Origin: JBBQXY01 sp051004815 | GTDB lineage: Bacteria; Chloroflexota; Ktedonobacteria; Ktedonobacterales; Ktedonobacteraceae | DNA length: 64,000 nt | NCBI GenBank assembly: GCA_051004815.1 | Contig: JBPCJY010000041.1 | Location: 1-64,000, forward strand | Direction: 5' to 3' | Part shown: positions 17,451 to 25,872 of the stretch, one piece after another | Position numbering within the stretch: position 1 is the stretch's first letter | Layout of the letters: every line of letters starts with the position of its first letter | The notes under the pieces: generated by a model | What the model was told of the DNA's origin: nothing | What the model saw: only the letters and a program-made list of their open reading frames with translations | Databases searched by the model: none | Translations under genes and position numbers: made by a program

Positions 17451-18455
17451 ATGAAAAGAACTTGTCAGCAGCAATTACAGGCTCCAATGCAGCCTGAATA
17501 TACGGCTCCAGTGGGAATGCGGCGTGAGGAGTTTCGGGCGATGGGGACGACGATTACGATGTTGTTGCCCGAAAGCCAGGGCGAACTGGGGACGAAGATC
17601 GTTCGTGCGCTCTTTGCTGAATGGGAACAGACCTTGAGCCGCTTTTTACCGGAAAGTGAGTTGTCGCGGCTCAATCAGCACGCGGGAACATCCGTCGCGG
17701 TCAGTGACTTGCTCTATCACGTCCTGGCGACGGCGTTGACAGCTGCACAGGCTACGCAAGGCGTGTATGATCCCGCCTTGCTGGAGCAGTTGACGCAGGT
17801 CGGATATGATCGCACCTTCGATGAGCTAGATGACCTGCCGACTGCTCGTTTCTCTCTTATCTTGCCTGGAGAGCCAGGAGGAGGATGGCGCGGTATTCGG
17901 GTAGATACCATCCGCCAACGAGTGACCATACCCGTTGGTATCAAACTCGACTTTGGAGGAATCGCCAAAGGGATGGCGGTCGATGCTGCCCTTGAACGTT
18001 TGCGCCGCAGCGAGGTGAGTCCTGCCATGGTCAACGCGGGCGGTGATCTCGCGGTAATGGGACTTCCTCTTGACGCAGAGCAGTGGCCAATCGCTGTGCC
18101 AGGACGGGAGTGGTACTGGACGATTCCGCTGCATCACGGTGCGGTCGCGACTTCGGGCATTGCGCACCGCCATTGGTGGCAAGGGCAAACGCTGCGGCAT
18201 CACTTGCTCGATCCACGCACAGGGTTGCCCGCGCAGAGCGACCTCTGGTCGGTTACTGTCGTGGCTGATCGGTGTGAGCAGGCAGAAGTGGCGGCGAAGG
18301 TCGCATTTATTCTTGGGTCGAAGCAAGGAGCGGACTTTCTGCGGCAGTATCAGATCGCGGGACTGCTCGTGCGTGAAGATGGCACATGGGAAACCGTCGA
18401 ACCCTGGCCTGTACACTATATGGAGGCGGTTGCGGAAGTTGCTCATATGAAATGA
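17451..18455 (+). CDS. apbE: FAD:protein FMN transferase (ApbE)
   Basis: A 334-residue enzyme that attaches FMN to a threonine of target flavoproteins, using FAD and Mg2+. Family stretches are present: FRAMGTTITMLLP near the N-terminus, LDFGGIAKGMAVD, NAGGDLAVMG, VATSGIAHR, and the metal-binding Asp in LLDPRTG. There is no lipoprotein or Sec signal, so it would act in the cytoplasm unless exported another way. No FMN-carrying substrate (NqrC, RnfG, FMN_bind protein) is encoded nearby. GGAGAGG precedes the ATG. Confidence 0.92.
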   Translation: MKRTCQQQLQAPMQPEYTAPVGMRREEFRAMGTTITMLLPESQGELGTKIVRALFAEWEQTLSRFLPESELSRLNQHAGTSVAVSDLLYHVLATALTAAQATQGVYDPALLEQLTQVGYDRTFDELDDLPTARFSLILPGEPGGGWRGIRVDTIRQRVTIPVGIKLDFGGIAKGMAVDAALERLRRSEVSPAMVNAGGDLAVMGLPLDAEQWPIAVPGREWYWTIPLHHGAVATSGIAHRHWWQGQTLRHHLLDPRTGLPAQSDLWSVTVVADRCEQAEVAAKVAFILGSKQGADFLRQYQIAGLLVREDGTWETVEPWPVHYMEAVAEVAHMK

Positions 18456-18488
18456 AAGAAAGAGGAGATTCATTGCTCCTTTCTTTTT
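18455..18488 (+). terminator. Rho-independent terminator after apbE
   Basis: An A/G-rich arm (18455-18467) pairs with CTCCTTTCTTT (18476-18486), with a two-base bulge and an 8-base loop, and runs into TTTTT (18484-18488). It sits between converging apbE and the DeoR gene and could serve both strands. Confidence 0.65.
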
Positions 18489-18507
18489 GCCCATCGTGAA
18501 AGTGAGC

Positions 18508-19263
18508 TTAGGCACGGATGATGGTAATACCGGGGCTTCGATAGTATGCTAACACCTCGTCAGGGATGGAAACCTCGGTTACCAGGTGCGTTAGATCGCT
18601 GAGTGGCCCAACAATGTAGGATGCCGCGGTGCCTAACTTCTCCGCTGAGGTGAGTGCTACCACCTCAGCCGCACTGGCAATCATCGCACGTTTGACATAC
18701 GCTTCATCGAGATCGAGCGTACTCATTCCAACCTCTGGATGCAAGCTGCTAATCCCCAAAAAGCAGATATCTGCCCGAATGTTCCGATATGCCTCGACGG
18801 TTGCCGCCCCAACGTTCACCAAACCATGCTTGTAGAGTTTGCCACCGATCATGATGACTTCAATACCAGGGTTTTCTGCTAGAGCTAGCGCAACCGGGGG
18901 ACTGTGCGTGATGATGGTGGCACGCAGATCATATGGTAGGTGTTGTGCAACTTGCAAAGGTGTGGTGCCACCATCCAGAATAATCACCTGGCCTTGCCGG
19001 ATAAGCCTTACTGCTGCCTGTGCGATGGCCACCTTGACCCCTGGCTCTTGTTGTTGACGCACCGTGAAACTGGCAGTGACCGGTGAATGCGGTAAAGCCC
19101 CTCCATGTACGCGCTGGAGTACGCCAGCGGCAGCCAGTTCGCGCAGGTCACGCCGAATAGTATCTTCTGAAACATTCAGGTCCTTGCTCAACTCTGAGGC
19201 GAGCACTTTGCCATCACGCTGTAGCGTTTGAATAATCGAACGTCGCCGTTCGGCTGTCATCAT
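18508..19263 (-). CDS. DeoR-family sugar-responsive repressor
   Basis: From the ATG at 19263 it is 251 residues: an N-terminal DeoR winged helix (ELSKDLNVSEDTIRRDLREL) and a DeoRC sugar-phosphate isomerase-like sensor domain (VIILDGGTTPLQVAQHL, then IMIGGKLY). Such repressors respond to phosphorylated sugars. The frame extends to 19317, but AAGGAG lies about nine bases before 19263. Directly upstream, a promoter on the opposite strand for the methylglyoxal synthase gene is flanked by repeated TTACTGCTTG motifs, the likely operator. Control of mgsA and the HAD gene is inferred. Confidence 0.9.
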   Translation of the reverse strand: MMTAERRRSIIQTLQRDGKVLASELSKDLNVSEDTIRRDLRELAAAGVLQRVHGGALPHSPVTASFTVRQQQEPGVKVAIAQAAVRLIRQGQVIILDGGTTPLQVAQHLPYDLRATIITHSPPVALALAENPGIEVIMIGGKLYKHGLVNVGAATVEAYRNIRADICFLGISSLHPEVGMSTLDLDEAYVKRAMIASAAEVVALTSAEKLGTAASYIVGPLSDLTHLVTEVSIPDEVLAYYRSPGITIIRA

Positions 19264-19289
19264 TGCATTTTTCTCCTTGAACCTGCATG

Positions 19290-19362
19290 TTACTGCTTGA
19301 CTTTGCGCTTTTTTCATGCTAAGATCGTATTAGTGCAGTATATTGCATGGAGTTACTGCTTG
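19290..19362. promoter_or_regulatory. Probable DeoR operator repeats
   Basis: The 10-mer TTACTGCTTG occurs at 19290-19299 and again at 19353-19362, 63 bases apart. An inverted GCAGTA at 19335-19340 forms a GCAGTA-N13-TACTGC pair with the second copy. The repeats bracket the promoter at 19297-19325, and the first overlaps its -35 box. DeoR-type repressors often loop DNA between such sites. Confidence 0.55.
19297..19325 (+). promoter_or_regulatory. Promoter for mgsA and the HAD gene
   Basis: TTGACT (19297-19302) and TAAGAT (19320-19325) are exactly 17 bases apart. Transcription would start near 19332, leaving about 130 bases of leader before mgsA. The -35 box overlaps a repeated motif expected to bind the neighbouring DeoR repressor. 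Confidence 0.6.
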
Positions 19363-19465
19363 TCAATTGGTTAGAAAAACCAATCGGAAAACCAGTAATG
19401 GATAGTTCGACACAGCTGTCTTCTGCAAGAAGGAGACTGTCATAGATAGATAAGGTAAGTCAACG

Positions 19466-19942
19466 ATGGATATCAAGTCAGAGAGAATTGCCCTTGTGGC
19501 GCACGACGAAAAAAAACAAGACCTTCTGGAATGGGCAAGGTATAATAAAGTAATATTGAAGCAGCACGAGCTGTATGCGACAGGAACCACGGGCAAACTG
19601 TTGGAACAGGAACTGGGTAGCGAAGTCAACAAGTTACAAAGTGGGCCGTTGGGCGGCGATCAGCAAATTGGGGCAAAGATCGCCGCGGGTGAGATCGACT
19701 TGCTAATCTTCTTCTGGGATCCGCTCTCCACACAGCCGCACGCATCGGACGTGCAAGCCCTTTTGCGGATCGCTGTGGTGTGGAATATCCCGGTTGCGTG
19801 TAATCGCGCTTCTGCCGATTTCATGATCACATCACCTTTACTGTCCAGCACGTATCGGCATTTCTCGCCCGATTATCACAAGTACACTGAACGGATGGAT
19901 GATGAGCAGGCGGAAGTGCAAAAGGGAGCACATGTAGCGTAG
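19466..19942 (+). CDS. mgsA: Methylglyoxal synthase
   Basis: A 158-residue enzyme converting dihydroxyacetone phosphate to methylglyoxal and phosphate, a bypass of lower glycolysis when sugar phosphates pile up. Hallmarks are the N-terminal IALVAHDEKK, the phosphate-binding ATGTTG loop, the SGPLGGDQQIGAKI stretch with the catalytic Asp, and the FFWDPLSTQPHASDVQALLR segment. AAGGTAAG precedes the ATG. It is followed 45 bases later by a HAD phosphatase and lies beside a DeoR repressor and glycogen genes, consistent with sugar-phosphate homeostasis. Confidence 0.95.
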   Translation: MDIKSERIALVAHDEKKQDLLEWARYNKVILKQHELYATGTTGKLLEQELGSEVNKLQSGPLGGDQQIGAKIAAGEIDLLIFFWDPLSTQPHASDVQALLRIAVVWNIPVACNRASADFMITSPLLSSTYRHFSPDYHKYTERMDDEQAEVQKGAHVA

Positions 19943-19987
19943 AATGCCAGAAGCAGGGCATGTTATTATTACACTGGAGTCATAAAA

Positions 19988-20752
19988 ATGAATGATATTA
20001 AGAACTACTTGATCGATATGGATGGGGTCATACTGCGTGGTACGACCTTCATTCCTGGCGCGGCAGAGTTTATACAAAACCTGCGAGAAAAGGATATTCC
20101 TTTTCTGATCCTGACGAATAACTCGCTGTACACGCCGCGTGATCTACAGATGCGTTTGTCCTATATGGGACTGGAAGTACCATCCGAAGCAATTTTCACC
20201 TCCGCGCTGGCGACCGCGCAATTTCTACACGATCAGCGACCGGGTGGACGGGCGTATGCCATTGGAGAATCAGGACTGACGACGGCCTTGCATGACATAG
20301 GCTACGTCCTGACCGATCAGGAGCCGGAATATGTGGTGCTGGGTGAGACTACGAGTTATAGCTTAGACCGCATTACCCGCGCTATTCGTTTCATATTGGC
20401 TGGCGCACGTTTCATTGCGACCAATCCCGATGTAATGGGACCGGGTGAAGGTGGCATTGTGCCGGCGACCGGGGCCGTTGCTGCGTTGATTAGCGCGGCT
20501 ACCGGCATTCAGCCGTACTATATAGGGAAGCCCAATCCGCTCATGATGCGTACAGCTTTGCGCACACTCAATGCCCATTCCGAGAATTCGGTGATGATCG
20601 GAGATCGCATGGATACCGATATTATTGCCGGGATCGAGAGTGGTCTGCGTACCGTATTGGTGCTCACTGGCGTCACAAATCGTGAGCAGGTGGAACGTTT
20701 TCCCTATCGTCCCACCTGGGTACGCGAATCCATTGCGGATGTCGAAGTTTAA
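19988..20752 (+). CDS. NagD-like HAD-IIA phosphatase
   Basis: A 254-residue HAD-superfamily hydrolase of subclass IIA. Motif I is LIDMDGVI with the nucleophile and acid/base Asp pair, motif II lies in LILTNNS, the motif III region is GKPNPLM, and motif IV is MIGDRMDTDI; a type IIA cap lies between about 80 and 170. Relatives dephosphorylate nucleotides, p-nitrophenyl phosphate, phosphoglycolate or glycerol phosphates. It is probably co-transcribed with mgsA, so detoxification of a triose or glycerol phosphate is a reasonable guess. It ends one base from the converging glgC. Confidence 0.88.
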   Translation: MNDIKNYLIDMDGVILRGTTFIPGAAEFIQNLREKDIPFLILTNNSLYTPRDLQMRLSYMGLEVPSEAIFTSALATAQFLHDQRPGGRAYAIGESGLTTALHDIGYVLTDQEPEYVVLGETTSYSLDRITRAIRFILAGARFIATNPDVMGPGEGGIVPATGAVAALISAATGIQPYYIGKPNPLMMRTALRTLNAHSENSVMIGDRMDTDIIAGIESGLRTVLVLTGVTNREQVERFPYRPTWVRESIADVEV

Positions 20753-20753
20753 G

Positions 20754-22106
20754 TCATTGAGTCGCTCTGAGCGAGGATTTCTTGGTGAGGCGGCGAGCTA
20801 ACTCACGCTCCCAACCGTGCGCGTAGGTGCGATCCTCAATCGTCTCGCCGCTGTTGAGTGTGTCCGCCGGGAAGTCCTCGGGGCGCAGATCGGTACCAAT
20901 CTTGCAATTACGACCGACTTTCAGGCCGTCCGGTAGATGCACGCGTTTGCCGATGAGTGTGATGCCAGTGTTTAGCCGGGTAGGTTCCAATTTGTTCGGG
21001 GTCATATCATCGCCATAGCCAATCTGGCAGTCCTTGCCAACGACGACCTCTTTATCCAGGATTGAGCGGTCAACGACACTGCCAGCCCCGATAACGGTAT
21101 CGAAGAGTAGGATTGAGTCCCGGACAACCGCATTCTCCTCGACGACAACACCTGGCGAGAGCACGCTGCGCTCGACCGTTCCCTTGATGATACAACCGTG
21201 GGAGATCAGGCTATGCTCGATGTGCGCTCCACTGCGGATATGGGCGGGCGGACGCTCCTCACTGCGTGTGTGAATTACCCACGACGAATCATAGAGGTCG
21301 AAGGGAGGATGATCGCCGAGCAGTTCCATATGCGCTTCCCAATAGGATTGTACGGTGCCTACATCCTGCCAGTAGCCGGTAAAGGGATAGGCATAGACGC
21401 GCTCACCGCGTGCTAACATTGATGGGATGATGTTCCGACCGAAGTCATGCTGTGAAGGGGAACCACCATTTTCAGCGGATCGTGCGTCCTCGATAAGGAC
21501 GCGGGTCAGTGTGTCGCGGCTAAAAACGTAGATGCCCATCGAGCCTAGTGTGCCGCGTGGCTGGCTTGGCTTCTCCTCAAACGAGTGTACCTGCCCCTCC
21601 GCATCCGTTTCCAGAATGCCAAAGCGCGAGCCTTCCTCGATAGGTATGACCACGGCACCAAGGGTGGCATCGGCGTTGCGCTGCTGGTGGAACGCGATCA
21701 TCGGCCCGTAGTCCATGCGATAAATATGATCGCCGGCGAGGATGACGACATAGTCGTAACGCTCCTCCATAATGAAGTCAAGATTCTGGTAGACGGCGTC
21801 GGCAGTACCCTGGTACCATTCCGACTCTTGATGACCGATGTATGGCTGGAGCATATGAATGCCGCCTTTTTGGCGGTCTAGATCCCAGGGTTTGCCGATG
21901 CCGATATGATCGTGCAGCGAGTGAGGGCGATATTGTGTCAGCACAGCGACATCCGAGATGCCAGAGTTGACACAGTTGCTCAGGGCAAAATCAATGATGC
22001 GATACTTGCCAGCGAACGGAACTGCGGGCTTGGCACGTTTTTGCGAGAGGAGACTTAATCGCTCTCCCTGGCCCCCGGCCAGAATAACCGCTAGCACTTT
22101 ACTCAT
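20754..22106 (-). CDS. glgC: Glucose-1-phosphate adenylyltransferase
   Basis: A 450-residue enzyme making ADP-glucose from ATP and glucose-1-phosphate, the committed step of glycogen synthesis. The nucleotidyltransferase motif LAGGQGERLSLLSQKRAKPA opens the protein. FAGKYRIIDFALSNCVNSGI follows, then WYQGTADAVYQN and the glucose-1-phosphate-site motif in SFEEKPSQP. A left-handed beta-helix of hexapeptide repeats (about 300-420) ends it. It is divergent from glgA, and the shared 244-base gap suggests coordinated expression. A TATAAT-like box lies on the minus strand near 22180. Confidence 0.95.
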   Translation of the reverse strand: MSKVLAVILAGGQGERLSLLSQKRAKPAVPFAGKYRIIDFALSNCVNSGISDVAVLTQYRPHSLHDHIGIGKPWDLDRQKGGIHMLQPYIGHQESEWYQGTADAVYQNLDFIMEERYDYVVILAGDHIYRMDYGPMIAFHQQRNADATLGAVVIPIEEGSRFGILETDAEGQVHSFEEKPSQPRGTLGSMGIYVFSRDTLTRVLIEDARSAENGGSPSQHDFGRNIIPSMLARGERVYAYPFTGYWQDVGTVQSYWEAHMELLGDHPPFDLYDSSWVIHTRSEERPPAHIRSGAHIEHSLISHGCIIKGTVERSVLSPGVVVEENAVVRDSILLFDTVIGAGSVVDRSILDKEVVVGKDCQIGYGDDMTPNKLEPTRLNTGITLIGKRVHLPDGLKVGRNCKIGTDLRPEDFPADTLNSGETIEDRTYAHGWERELARRLTKKSSLRATQ

Positions 22107-22350
22107 AGGACAACTAATCCTTTCTGAACTGAAGAGAGACTCTATTATCTTATAATGCTGGGGCCACAGTTCATTATATCCTTTTGGCGTCAGTGCTGCT
22201 CACTGCAAAAAGCTATATGGTCATGCTCATACGTAGCAAATTACTTTGGCTTTCCACCACGTTCTAATGGTATGATATCAAATAATAACTCAGCAAATCT
22301 GCCGCTTTGTAGCGACAGATTCCCATCCTCTAAGTAAGTTCGGGGGGAGA

Positions 22351-23820
22351 ATGACAAACGATAAGCGTCTAAAGATTTTGATAGTCGCCACGGAGGCAGT
22401 TCCCTATGCCAAGGAAGGCGGAATAGCCGATGTGATTGGCAGCTTGCCCAAGGAACTGGCAGCATTGGGGCACGAGGTGTGCATCTTTTTGCCCCGCTAC
22501 GGGATTATCGATCCCAACGATTGGGGACTTCGACACACAGGAGTTGTGCGGTCACTTCCCATGGGTGGTTATGACAAAACCTTCTCTATCTGGCAAACTA
22601 CGCTCTCTGATGCACCAGTTACTGTCTATCTGCTTGATAGTGAAGAATATTTTGGTCAGTATCAGAGGATCTATCTGGGTTTGGATCAGCGTGATGAACA
22701 GCGACGATTTCTCCTTTTCTGCCGGGGCTTATTAGAGGTACTGCCGTCGCTTGGCTTTGATCCCGATATTATACACCTCAACGATTGGCAGACCGCCCCC
22801 TGTGCTGCCTACCTGCGCACTACCTATCGCCATCTTTTGCGTCAAGGTGCGACCAGCATTGTTTATACTGTGCATAACCTGCAATACCAGGGGCGTTGGG
22901 ACATCTCTATCCTTTATGAATCGGGTCTAGACCCATCGAGCGTTTTCACCCCTGCTGGGCTAGAGTTCTGGGGCGATGTCAATTGGATGAAAGCTGGCAT
23001 TGTCTACTCTGATGTGATCACCACTGTCTCGCGACGCTACGCCGAGGAGATCCAGACGCTGGAGTATGGTTGGGGACTCGATGAAGTTCTTTTTCAGCGA
23101 CATTCGCGGCTCTTTGGCATTCCCAACGGCCTTGATTGGGATGCCTGGAATCCCGCGACCGATAGTACACTGGCGACCCGTTATACGACGGAAGAGGCAC
23201 CCACAGCCAAGGTATGCAATCGCACGGCTTTGCGGCAAGAGTTCGGGCTGCCAGACGATCCAGCTCTGCTTGTGGTGGGCATCGTTAGTCGGCTGGTGGA
23301 TCAGAAAGGTTTCGATCTCATTGCTGAGATCGCGGATGCGCTACGTACCTTGCCGTTGCAACTCGTGGTGTTGGGGACAGGGCATGTACGCTACGAGCAA
23401 TTGTTTCACGAGCTTGCCGCGAGTACCAGTAACGTTCGCGTGTATATTGGTTTTGACATTGCACGCTCCCATCGTATTTATGCTGGCTCAGATTTCTTTT
23501 TGATGCCGAGCGCGTTTGAGCCGGGGGGCATGGGGCAGTTGATCGCGCTGCGCTATGGCACGCTCCCCATCGTTCACGCGACGGGTGGCTTAGCCGACAC
23601 GGTTATAGATATCGATGCCGATCCCATTACTGGCAATGGCTTGAGTTTCACGCCATATACGGCCTCTGCACTACTCGATACACTGCATCGTGCCTTGCAT
23701 CTCTATGCCGAACGAGAGCGTTGGCCCGGTCTCGTGAGGCGTGCAATGGAGTATGATTCCCACTGGGCTACCAGTGCTCGCACCTATAGTACGCTCTATC
23801 GGCGCATTTTAAGGGTGTAG
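22351..23820 (+). CDS. glgA: Glycogen synthase (GT5)
   Basis: A 489-residue GT5 starch/glycogen synthase that transfers glucose from ADP-glucose. The N-terminal substrate loop reads AKEGGIADVIGSLP (canonical KTGGLADV), the middle holds HLNDWQTA and VYTVHNLQYQG, and the C-terminal Rossmann half carries FEPGGMGQLIALRYG and the HATGGLADTV motif. The Cys of the usual EPCGL motif is Gly here, a known type of variation. A GGGGGGAGA ribosome site precedes the ATG. It is divergently paired with glgC; no branching enzyme is visible in the window. Confidence 0.95.
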   Translation: MTNDKRLKILIVATEAVPYAKEGGIADVIGSLPKELAALGHEVCIFLPRYGIIDPNDWGLRHTGVVRSLPMGGYDKTFSIWQTTLSDAPVTVYLLDSEEYFGQYQRIYLGLDQRDEQRRFLLFCRGLLEVLPSLGFDPDIIHLNDWQTAPCAAYLRTTYRHLLRQGATSIVYTVHNLQYQGRWDISILYESGLDPSSVFTPAGLEFWGDVNWMKAGIVYSDVITTVSRRYAEEIQTLEYGWGLDEVLFQRHSRLFGIPNGLDWDAWNPATDSTLATRYTTEEAPTAKVCNRTALRQEFGLPDDPALLVVGIVSRLVDQKGFDLIAEIADALRTLPLQLVVLGTGHVRYEQLFHELAASTSNVRVYIGFDIARSHRIYAGSDFFLMPSAFEPGGMGQLIALRYGTLPIVHATGGLADTVIDIDADPITGNGLSFTPYTASALLDTLHRALHLYAERERWPGLVRRAMEYDSHWATSARTYSTLYRRILRV

Positions 23821-23845
23821 CCATATATATGAACGCTATCTGATT

Positions 23846-23868
23846 GCAGGAGTATATTTTTTTCCTGC
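23846..23868 (+). terminator. Weak terminator-like hairpin after glgA
   Basis: GCAGGA (23846-23851) and TCCTGC (23863-23868) form a 6-bp stem whose 11-base loop contains a T-run. It lies between converging glgA and the small membrane-anchored protein gene. Termination is plausible but weakly supported. Confidence 0.3.
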
Positions 23869-23873
23869 TCGGA

Positions 23874-24293
23874 TCAACCAGCCGCGGCAACGGTAACTGT
23901 CAGGTTTATGCCTGATACTACTGTGCTGGTGACATGGAATGTACCATCTGCATCAAAGACAATGTCCTTTGCTTGACCGGGGGCGAGCCGGAGTCCTGGA
24001 CTCTTGAACTCTTGTGGCGGCAACTGTAGTGTGAGATAAGGCACACCATCACAACTTCTATTGGTACCCAGGCAAAGAATTTGCGTTGTCGAAGATGAGC
24101 GGTTCACAAAACGAATCGATTGGCCTTCCGTGATTTCGATGTTTTGCGGCGCGATACCAGTTGCCATTACATCAACTTGCGGCGGCTGATGGAACTGATT
24201 GTAAGCTATAATCACGAGTAAAAATGCAACTATAAATAAAATGGGGGCTGAGATGGAAATGAATACAACCTTTACGCGTTTAGGTATCTTCAT
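23874..24293 (-). CDS. Membrane-anchored small beta-sandwich protein, cupredoxin-like
   Basis: A 139-residue protein with one N-terminal membrane helix (about 9-31) and an outward domain of about 105 residues. The pattern IEITEGQSIRFVNRSS, later LAPGQAKDIVFDADGTFHVTS, resembles cupredoxin-like folds. The usual copper-binding Cys-His-Met cluster is not evident: only two Cys (ILCLGTNRSC) and one late His are present. It may therefore be a non-metal structural domain. It converges on glgA, and the gene upstream is unrelated. Confidence 0.55.
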   Translation of the reverse strand: MKIPKRVKVVFISISAPILFIVAFLLVIIAYNQFHQPPQVDVMATGIAPQNIEITEGQSIRFVNRSSSTTQILCLGTNRSCDGVPYLTLQLPPQEFKSPGLRLAPGQAKDIVFDADGTFHVTSTVVSGINLTVTVAAAG

Positions 24294-24391
24294 GAATTGG
24301 TTCCTTCTATGTCATTCGGTTTTGCTAATTGCTATTGCTTACTATAATCTCACTGGTGCATTCTTAGCAAGAGGGAGAGATGCGGCGAGAT

Positions 24392-24534
24392 CAGACATTT
24401 GGAGATAAGGCTACCTGTGAGCAGGCTTGCAAGAGGTTCCGCCTGTCATCCTGAGTGAAGCGAAGGATCTCTCCGCGAGCCTCGCCCGATCCTTCGTTTC
24501 ACTCAGGATGACGGGCATTATCTCCAAATGTCTG
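24392..24534. mobile_element. MITE-like palindromic element with target duplication
   Basis: A 143-bp non-coding element. Perfect 17-bp terminal inverted repeats (24392-24408 and 24518-24534, CAGACATTTGGAGATAA and its complement) are flanked by the 9-bp direct repeat CGGCGAGAT (24383-24391 and 24535-24543), a likely target-site duplication. Inside, a second inverted repeat of 29 bases per arm with two mismatches (24441-24469 and 24488-24516) forms a long hairpin. There is no transposase, so it would need one in trans. The inner hairpin is related to the one at 28286-28351. Confidence 0.7.
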
Positions 24535-24578
24535 CGGCGAGATTGTGATGGCTGTGTTTCTCACTTCCGCTGATTTTT

Positions 24579-24607
24579 TTGCGGCTCTCCTGCTGATTTG
24601 ATATAAT
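24579..24607 (+). promoter_or_regulatory. Promoter of the 243-residue orphan gene
   Basis: TATAAT (24602-24607) has TTGCGG exactly 17 bases upstream (24579-24584). It sits 45 bases downstream of the MITE-like element and 45 bases before the ATG at 24652. The -10 is perfect and the -35 is weak. Confidence 0.45.
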
Positions 24608-24651
24608 AAGTTTTCGGTAGATAGAGCTATATAGATGAGGGACGAGAAAAT

Positions 24652-25383
24652 ATGGCGTATGAGCGGAGACGATGGGATAGAGAAAAAGAGGACAGCTGGG
24701 ACACTGTGCAAATGGTACATCCGGGTGAAACATTTCCACTGTTTCATCCGGAAAGAAATGGCACTACTATTCGATCTACTGACGATGGGTCATTTGGTGG
24801 TATGGCATCACGCATTCGATTACACACCGGATTCTTTGATCCCCTGAACTTGTCCATTGTGGCTGCACCTTATATTTTGCCAAGAGCAGAGGTAATCACT
24901 CCCTTTAATCCTACGCTGGGGTACCCGCTTGATCAAGAAGATTTCTCGTGGCGCAGCAGGTACAAGAAAATCATCAGCATGAAAGATGAACTGACTGAAC
25001 TGGTAGAAGGTTTGGGGCTTGTTGTTTTTGCTTCCTACGCGGAACTGCCAATTCACCAGATGATGCGTGCTGTCAGGGTAGAGGGCGCACCACCCCTCGC
25101 GCCGGAAATAGCTTTCCTGCTGAAACGTGTGTTTCTCACGCTGACCTTCGCCACTGGCCCGTCTTTTACCGCGCAGGCGGTCTACCAGAGCAGTCAGCTT
25201 TTTCTGCTGTTCCGTACATTTTTTCCCACAGACACTGGCCCCTTGCCAGTAGGAACCTCTGTATCGACAGAGTTGGAACCTTTGAGCGTGGCCGAGGGGT
25301 TTCGAGTTCTGCTTCCCTTTAATGCAGAACAGGTGCAAACATTGCACGCAAAATTCCGCGTGCTTGCCGACCTGGATGAGTAG
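24652..25383 (+). CDS. Protein of unknown function
   Basis: A 243-residue protein I do not recognise. It starts with a charged stretch (MAYERRRWDREKED). A mixed alpha/beta-looking region follows, and there is no signal peptide and no convincing membrane helix; the LKRVFLTLTFATG stretch is only moderately hydrophobic. A perfect -10 box, the GAGGGACGAG ribosome site and consistent codon use support a real gene. It stands alone between a MITE-like element and a small converging gene. Confidence 0.6.
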   Translation: MAYERRRWDREKEDSWDTVQMVHPGETFPLFHPERNGTTIRSTDDGSFGGMASRIRLHTGFFDPLNLSIVAAPYILPRAEVITPFNPTLGYPLDQEDFSWRSRYKKIISMKDELTELVEGLGLVVFASYAELPIHQMMRAVRVEGAPPLAPEIAFLLKRVFLTLTFATGPSFTAQAVYQSSQLFLLFRTFFPTDTGPLPVGTSVSTELEPLSVAEGFRVLLPFNAEQVQTLHAKFRVLADLDE

Positions 25384-25411
25384 AGCTTATGCTGTGAATT
25401 CGCGTTCTCTG

Positions 25412-25648
25412 CTACTCGGACACTTCGCCATTGAGAACCGCTTGTACATAGTCAGCCACGTAGGGTCGCTCGTTAACGCCGTCTAAGATCATGCATTCGG
25501 CGACCGAGACCATTTGAGGGACGACCTCATGCAACACGTTAATAATGGCCCGCTCGTTGCGACTGCTCGCGCTTGGATCGGTGATAAAGGCGAAGAGTTC
25601 GTCTGTTAGTTTTTCTTCATTAGCCAGTGCCTGAAACATGTTGGACAT
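25412..25648 (-). CDS. Small acidic protein of unknown function
   Basis: A 78-residue acidic, largely helical-looking protein (MSNMFQALANEEKLTDELFA at the N-terminus) with no cysteine motif beyond a single Cys in the middle. It has its own candidate promoter about 110 bases upstream. The length and leader-like character raise the possibility of a peptide precursor, but no modifying enzyme lies nearby. Function unknown. Confidence 0.5.
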   Translation of the reverse strand: MSNMFQALANEEKLTDELFAFITDPSASSRNERAIINVLHEVVPQMVSVAECMILDGVNERPYVADYVQAVLNGEVSE

Positions 25649-25762
25649 TGATAGAGCCTTTCAAGATACGGTTGATAGACAGGATTATCTTTCTCAAAAC
25701 GTTCACTATGTGCTGTTGCGCTACGGAGATAGGTTGTTTACATAAAAAGCATTCTCTGTAAT

Positions 25763-25792
25763 ACTATACCTACTACAAGGCTTGCGCGTCAA
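25763..25792 (-). promoter_or_regulatory. Promoter of the 78-residue gene
   Basis: On the minus strand TTGACG (25787-25792) and TATAGT (25763-25768) are 18 bases apart. The leader to the start codon at 25648 would be about 110 bases. Confidence 0.5.
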
Positions 25793-25808
25793 CTACAGCA
25801 GATCAAAT

Positions 25809-25844
25809 GAGAAGGGCGTTGCCGAATTTGGCAACGCCCTTCTC
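25809..25844 (-). terminator. Strong hairpin after the secreted-protein gene
   Basis: Two perfect 15-base arms (25809-25823 and 25830-25844) flank the 6-base loop GAATTT. On the minus strand it lies 28 bases after the stop of the secreted protein, followed by ATTTG. The stem is strong, but the T-run is short. Confidence 0.6.
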
Positions 25845-25872
25845 CTGGCTTTCAAGGCATCAGGCTATTCGT

